This document shows, piece after piece, positions 24,788 through 27,020 of a stretch of DNA of 27,020 nt. Position 1 is the first letter of the stretch. Each line of letters opens with the position of its first letter. A program made the position numbers and the translations under genes. Source of the stretch: Acetatifactor sp. (GTDB lineage Bacteria; Bacillota; Clostridia; Lachnospirales; Lachnospiraceae). The notes under the pieces are model-generated. The model worked only from the letters and a program-made list of their open reading frames with translations, was not told where the DNA came from and did not search any database. The stretch spans positions 1 to 27,020 of the forward strand of contig JAEDDX010000037.1 in NCBI GenBank assembly GCA_016293615.1. Reading direction: 5' to 3'.

Positions 24788-25684
24788 GTGCCGGCAATCG
24801 TGGCCGGATGCATGAGATTCTCCGATATGAGCGACAGCCGTATGAACCACTTTATTCATACAGCCTTGGAGCAGGGGGCAAATTTCTTTGACCACGCCGA
24901 TATTTACGGCGGCGGAATGAGTGAGGAAGTGTTCGGACGCGCATGGTCGACGGACGCAACCCTGAGGCGCGAGGATATGATACTTCAATCCAAATGCGGC
25001 ATTGACACAAAGTCCGCCGTTTTGAACTATAACCTGTCCAAAGAGTATATTCTGAAGGCGGTTGACGGAATCTTACAGAGGTTACGGACGGACTATCTCG
25101 ACATTCTGCTTCTGCATCGCCCTGACGCCCTGGTGGAGCCGCAGGAGGTGGCAGAGGCGTTTGATCTGCTGGAACAGTCCGGCAAGGTGCGCTGTTTTGG
25201 CGTGTCCAATCACAAGCCGATGCAGATCGACCTTTTGAAAAAATATGTGAAACAGGAGCTTGCGGTCAACCAGCTGCAGTTCAGCCTCCCCGTCTCCAAC
25301 ATGGTGGCGAACGGGCTGGAAGTCAATATGACCTCCGACGGAGCGATTGACAGAGACGGAAGCGTTCTGGACTACGCCCGCCTGCATGACATGACCATTC
25401 AGGCCTGGTCCCCTTTCCAGATGCCGGAGTGGAAGGGCTGCTTTCTCGGGAATGCCGCATACGCGGAACTGAACCGTGTTCTGGAGGAGCTTGCCGGGAA
25501 GTATCAGACGACCCCGACTGCCATTGCCACCGCATGGATTACTGCGCACCCGGCACAGATGCAGGTCGTGGCAGGCACCACCGACGAGCAGCGGCTCAAA
25601 GAGATCATTGCAGGCAGTGACATCCGGCTGCCCAGACAGGAGTGGTACCGGCTGTATCTGGCAGCAGGTCACATATTACCATAA
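24788..25684 (+). CDS. aldo/keto reductase (YdhF-like), 5' end apparently frameshifted
   Basis: This NADPH-dependent oxidoreductase has the aldo/keto reductase TIM-barrel pattern: FFDHADIYGGG with catalytic Asp and Tyr, the Lys in ILQSKCGI, DYLDILLLHRPD with the catalytic His, GKVRCFGVSNH, NQLQFSL and QAWSPF. It resembles E. coli YdhF. The in-frame GTG at 24788 has no good ribosome site and would cut off the first beta hairpin. Upstream in the same frame the DNA encodes TVKLGNTGIQ, the expected N-terminus. An ATG at 24753 with AGGA 7 nt before it begins ATGAAACAGTAA, which stops at once; one more A would give ATGAAAACAGTAAAA, that is MKTVKLGNTGIQ. The intact gene would be about 310 residues. 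Substrate unknown. Confidence 0.85.
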   Translation: MPAIVAGCMRFSDMSDSRMNHFIHTALEQGANFFDHADIYGGGMSEEVFGRAWSTDATLRREDMILQSKCGIDTKSAVLNYNLSKEYILKAVDGILQRLRTDYLDILLLHRPDALVEPQEVAEAFDLLEQSGKVRCFGVSNHKPMQIDLLKKYVKQELAVNQLQFSLPVSNMVANGLEVNMTSDGAIDRDGSVLDYARLHDMTIQAWSPFQMPEWKGCFLGNAAYAELNRVLEELAGKYQTTPTAIATAWITAHPAQMQVVAGTTDEQRLKEIIAGSDIRLPRQEWYRLYLAAGHILP

Positions 25685-25702
25685 GGGGCCGATGATTCCG
25701 GC

Positions 25703-25905
25703 TTAAGAGGACAGCGTCGTCTTCGTCTCGTGATGGAAGAAGTAGGAGAAAGCAAAAAAGGGATTCGAAACCAAGCTGATCTGCGATCTCGGTCCTGCTT
25801 TTGCCTTCACGCATGTAGGCAATGGCCAGATTGACTTTCATCGTGGCGATATATTTGTGCGGTGTGATTCCCGAGTCCTTCTTAAAGTAGCGAATGATGT
25901 GCATG
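25703..25905 (-). pseudogene. AraC-family regulator fragment (C-terminal HTH only)
   Basis: On the minus strand the region encodes MHIIRYFKKDSGITPHKYIA, then AIAYMREGKSRTEIADQLGF, the second half of an AraC-type DNA-binding domain. Homology stops abruptly near 25905, so the sensor domain and the first helix-turn-helix are missing. The end is frameshifted at a run of six A (25754-25759, plus strand): with one base fewer, the chain continues as ESLFAFSYFFHHETKTTLSS and then a TAA at 25703-25705, a normal family ending. It is truncated and frameshifted, hence non-functional as read. It was probably the regulator of the adjacent aldo/keto reductase, facing it, before recombination at its 5' end. 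Confidence 0.8.
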
Positions 25906-25924
25906 GCTGGCCGGCGATCACCCG

Positions 25925-26212
25925 GTGGAAGCAAAGGTGATTCCTGCAGAAGAAGGCGGTGCGGGTGGAGGAGCAGCAGATCTTAATACTCCGGAAGAGC
26001 CGGCAACTCCTACTGCAGAAGAACTGAAGGCACAGATGGTGGCAAAGTACAGTCAGGAGACGATAGATGCAGTCTGTGCCGATGCGGACACCAACGGATG
26101 GACCGAACAGGACTGGGAGTACCAGATATGGCTGTATCAGCATCGGGAAGAAATCGGATTGAAAGAAGTTATAGTAGTACAGAATGGAAGCGTACAGTCA
26201 ATATATCCCTAG
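25925..26212 (+). CDS. protein fragment of unknown origin, C-terminal part only
   Basis: The frame is open from 25898, right at the break in the AraC fragment, and a GTG at 25925 gives 95 residues. The sequence has a Gly/Ala-rich stretch (EEGGAGGGAADLNTPEEPAT), a Pro/Thr linker, then an acidic helical part rich in Trp and Tyr (TNGWTEQDWEYQIWLYQ) and a short beta-like end (VIVVQNGSVQSIYP). No ribosome binding site precedes the GTG, so it looks like the tail of a longer secreted or surface protein whose front is lost. Its TAG overlaps the AGGAGG of the next gene, a close coupling such as that of a toxin gene and its immunity gene. No family is recognised, and the toxin link is only a guess from context. 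Confidence 0.45.
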   Translation: MEAKVIPAEEGGAGGGAADLNTPEEPATPTAEELKAQMVAKYSQETIDAVCADADTNGWTEQDWEYQIWLYQHREEIGLKEVIVVQNGSVQSIYP

Positions 26213-26224
26213 GAGGTCAGGAAA

Positions 26225-26659
26225 ATGTCAATATGTGTCTATGGAAGAATAAAAAGAAAATGTATTAATGAAGATTTGTTAGAAGAGTTTCTTGTAGATT
26301 TTTTTTCACCTAAAAGCGATATTGTCAGAAAAAACAATGAAAAATGTGTAACATATGAGGGAATAAGTAATAATAAAGTATCAATATCGTTTATAAGTGA
26401 AAAGAAACCACCATATAATGTTTATAATTCAAATATTATTCATGATGAATTTCAATATATACAATTAATAATATTTGAGATAGAGAAGGAAGAAGCTACT
26501 ATTGATAAATACAAGGAAATTATAAATTTTTGCATTTATTTGAAAGAAAAAATAGACAGTGACATATTGGTTACATCAGATATACATGATGATATTTGTT
26601 TATTGGAAGAAACAGAGGCAATCTGGTCTAAAGATATATCTTTTAACTCTAGACAATAA
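26225..26659 (+). CDS. AT-rich small acidic protein, possible immunity protein
   Basis: This 144-residue cytosolic protein (MSICVYGRIKRKCINEDLLE at the start) is rich in Ile, Lys, Glu and Asn and has no signal or membrane segment. AGGAGG at 26211-26216, 8 nt before the ATG, overlaps the stop of the preceding fragment, so translation is coupled. Base composition is far more AT-rich than anything before 26.2 kb, a sign of horizontal transfer. Size, acidity, AT-richness and place behind the tail of another protein fit immunity proteins of polymorphic toxin systems. I do not recognise a specific immunity family, so the function is unproven. The frame is intact. Confidence 0.7.
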   Translation: MSICVYGRIKRKCINEDLLEEFLVDFFSPKSDIVRKNNEKCVTYEGISNNKVSISFISEKKPPYNVYNSNIIHDEFQYIQLIIFEIEKEEATIDKYKEIINFCIYLKEKIDSDILVTSDIHDDICLLEETEAIWSKDISFNSRQ

Positions 26660-26840
26660 TATAATAACTGTGGAGATGCTTTGCAATATTTTCTTATATC
26701 TCAACATAAGGACACCCACCACAGAAATGTTCGGTCTTTAAATTAATCGGAATTGCTCTCACAGAAGGTGAAGTAATCCATGTAGATTAATTTGAAGACG
26801 CAAGGGCGAGATTCACCATTTTGATGTTAAGGTCAATTGA
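26660..26840 (+). pseudogene. decayed reading frame spread over three frames
   Basis: No long frame exists here, but three consecutive pieces look protein-like. Frame one, 26660-26746, gives YNNCGDALQYFLISQHKD and then HHRNVRSLN. Frame two, about 26710-26790, gives FKLIGIALTEGEVIHVD and then a stop. The next stretch gives FEDAR and, one frame over, KGEIHHFDVKVN followed by TGA at 26838-26840. Read in order they could be one gene broken by frameshifts and a stop. A terminator follows 22 bp later, which supports a former gene end here. Short AT-rich pieces can look coding by chance, so confidence is low. Confidence 0.35.
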
Positions 26841-26862
26841 AGTAAACTGAATAGTAAGCATT

Positions 26863-26905
26863 AGAGCCAGCTGTGATTGATAACATCAGCTGGCTCTTGT
26901 ATTTT
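26863..26905 (+). terminator. intrinsic terminator at the end of the AT-rich region
   Basis: AGAGCCAGCT and AGCTGGCTCT form a perfect 10-bp stem, with a further GAT/ATC pairing inside, followed by TGTATTTT. It would end transcription of the AT-rich gene and of the decayed frame. Confidence 0.8.
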
Positions 26906-27020
26906 GGAATATTCTAATTATTTTATATGAAGTGGAATGAATAATCCTAAAAATACAAAAAATAAAATAATTATAGAGTAAAGTTTTTGTCAGTTGACTA
27001 AGAGAAAATTAATAGAGAGT
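26906..27020. other. AT-rich non-coding end of the window
   Basis: I see no gene here. The stretch is strongly AT-rich. A TTGACT near 26996 might be the -35 box of a gene beyond the window edge, but its -10 cannot be judged. Confidence 0.4.

Overview
The window looks like chromosomal DNA of a polysaccharide-degrading, gut- or rumen-type Clostridia, most likely Lachnospiraceae. This rests on gene content (lipoproteins with Gram-positive style lipoboxes, strong AGGAGG-type ribosome binding sites, a DUF4317 gene, MscL with a C-terminal zinc ribbon, ThrH, long-form PyrF) and a moderate GC content of roughly 50 percent until about 26.2 kb, where it falls sharply. Assignments come from reading motifs; no database search was run.

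Layout. (1) 1-563: a short inverted repeat, five tandem copies of a GC-rich 59-60 bp unit, and an AT-richer leader. (2) 564-8264: a tightly overlapping five-gene operon for a MacB/FtsX-type ABC export system: one lipoprotein adaptor, one double-length lipoprotein adaptor, one very large permease with two FtsX-like halves, and two different ATPases. The second ATPase ends in an AbrB/SpoVT-like domain. (3) 8293-16530: a xylan locus. A GH43 enzyme sits just behind the ABC operon, followed by a convergent AraC-type regulator, then a divergent operon of secreted GH10 xylanase, cytoplasmic GH43 beta-xylosidase, secreted GH43-CBM6 arabinofuranohydrolase and a small membrane protein. A pair of direct repeats 21 bp apart just upstream of the xylanase promoter looks like an AraC-family operator. 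(4) 16619-19511, minus strand: a two-gene unit of GH9 and GH27 enzymes, both without signal peptides. (5) 19625-24263: core genes, with a DUF4317 protein divergent from mscL, a TPR lipoprotein, pyrF and thrH, ending at a strong terminator. (6) 24.4-25.9 kb: a small unknown gene, an aldo/keto reductase and an AraC remnant. Each carries an apparent single-base indel, two of them at or right after the start codon. (7) 25.9-27.0 kb: a junction into foreign material. It holds a C-terminal protein fragment tightly coupled to an AT-rich gene that resembles an immunity protein, then a decayed reading frame and a terminator.

How it fits together. Arabinoxylan would be cut outside the cell by the GH10 xylanase and stripped of arabinose by the GH43-CBM6 enzyme. 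The imported oligosaccharides would be finished inside by the cytoplasmic GH43 enzymes, under the AraC regulator. No sugar importer is visible in the window. The ABC system belongs to the export or envelope-remodelling class, and its substrate cannot be told from sequence. The most unusual items are the duplicated ABC exporter with its AbrB-tailed ATPase, and the 24.4-27 kb region of clustered indels and foreign fragments.
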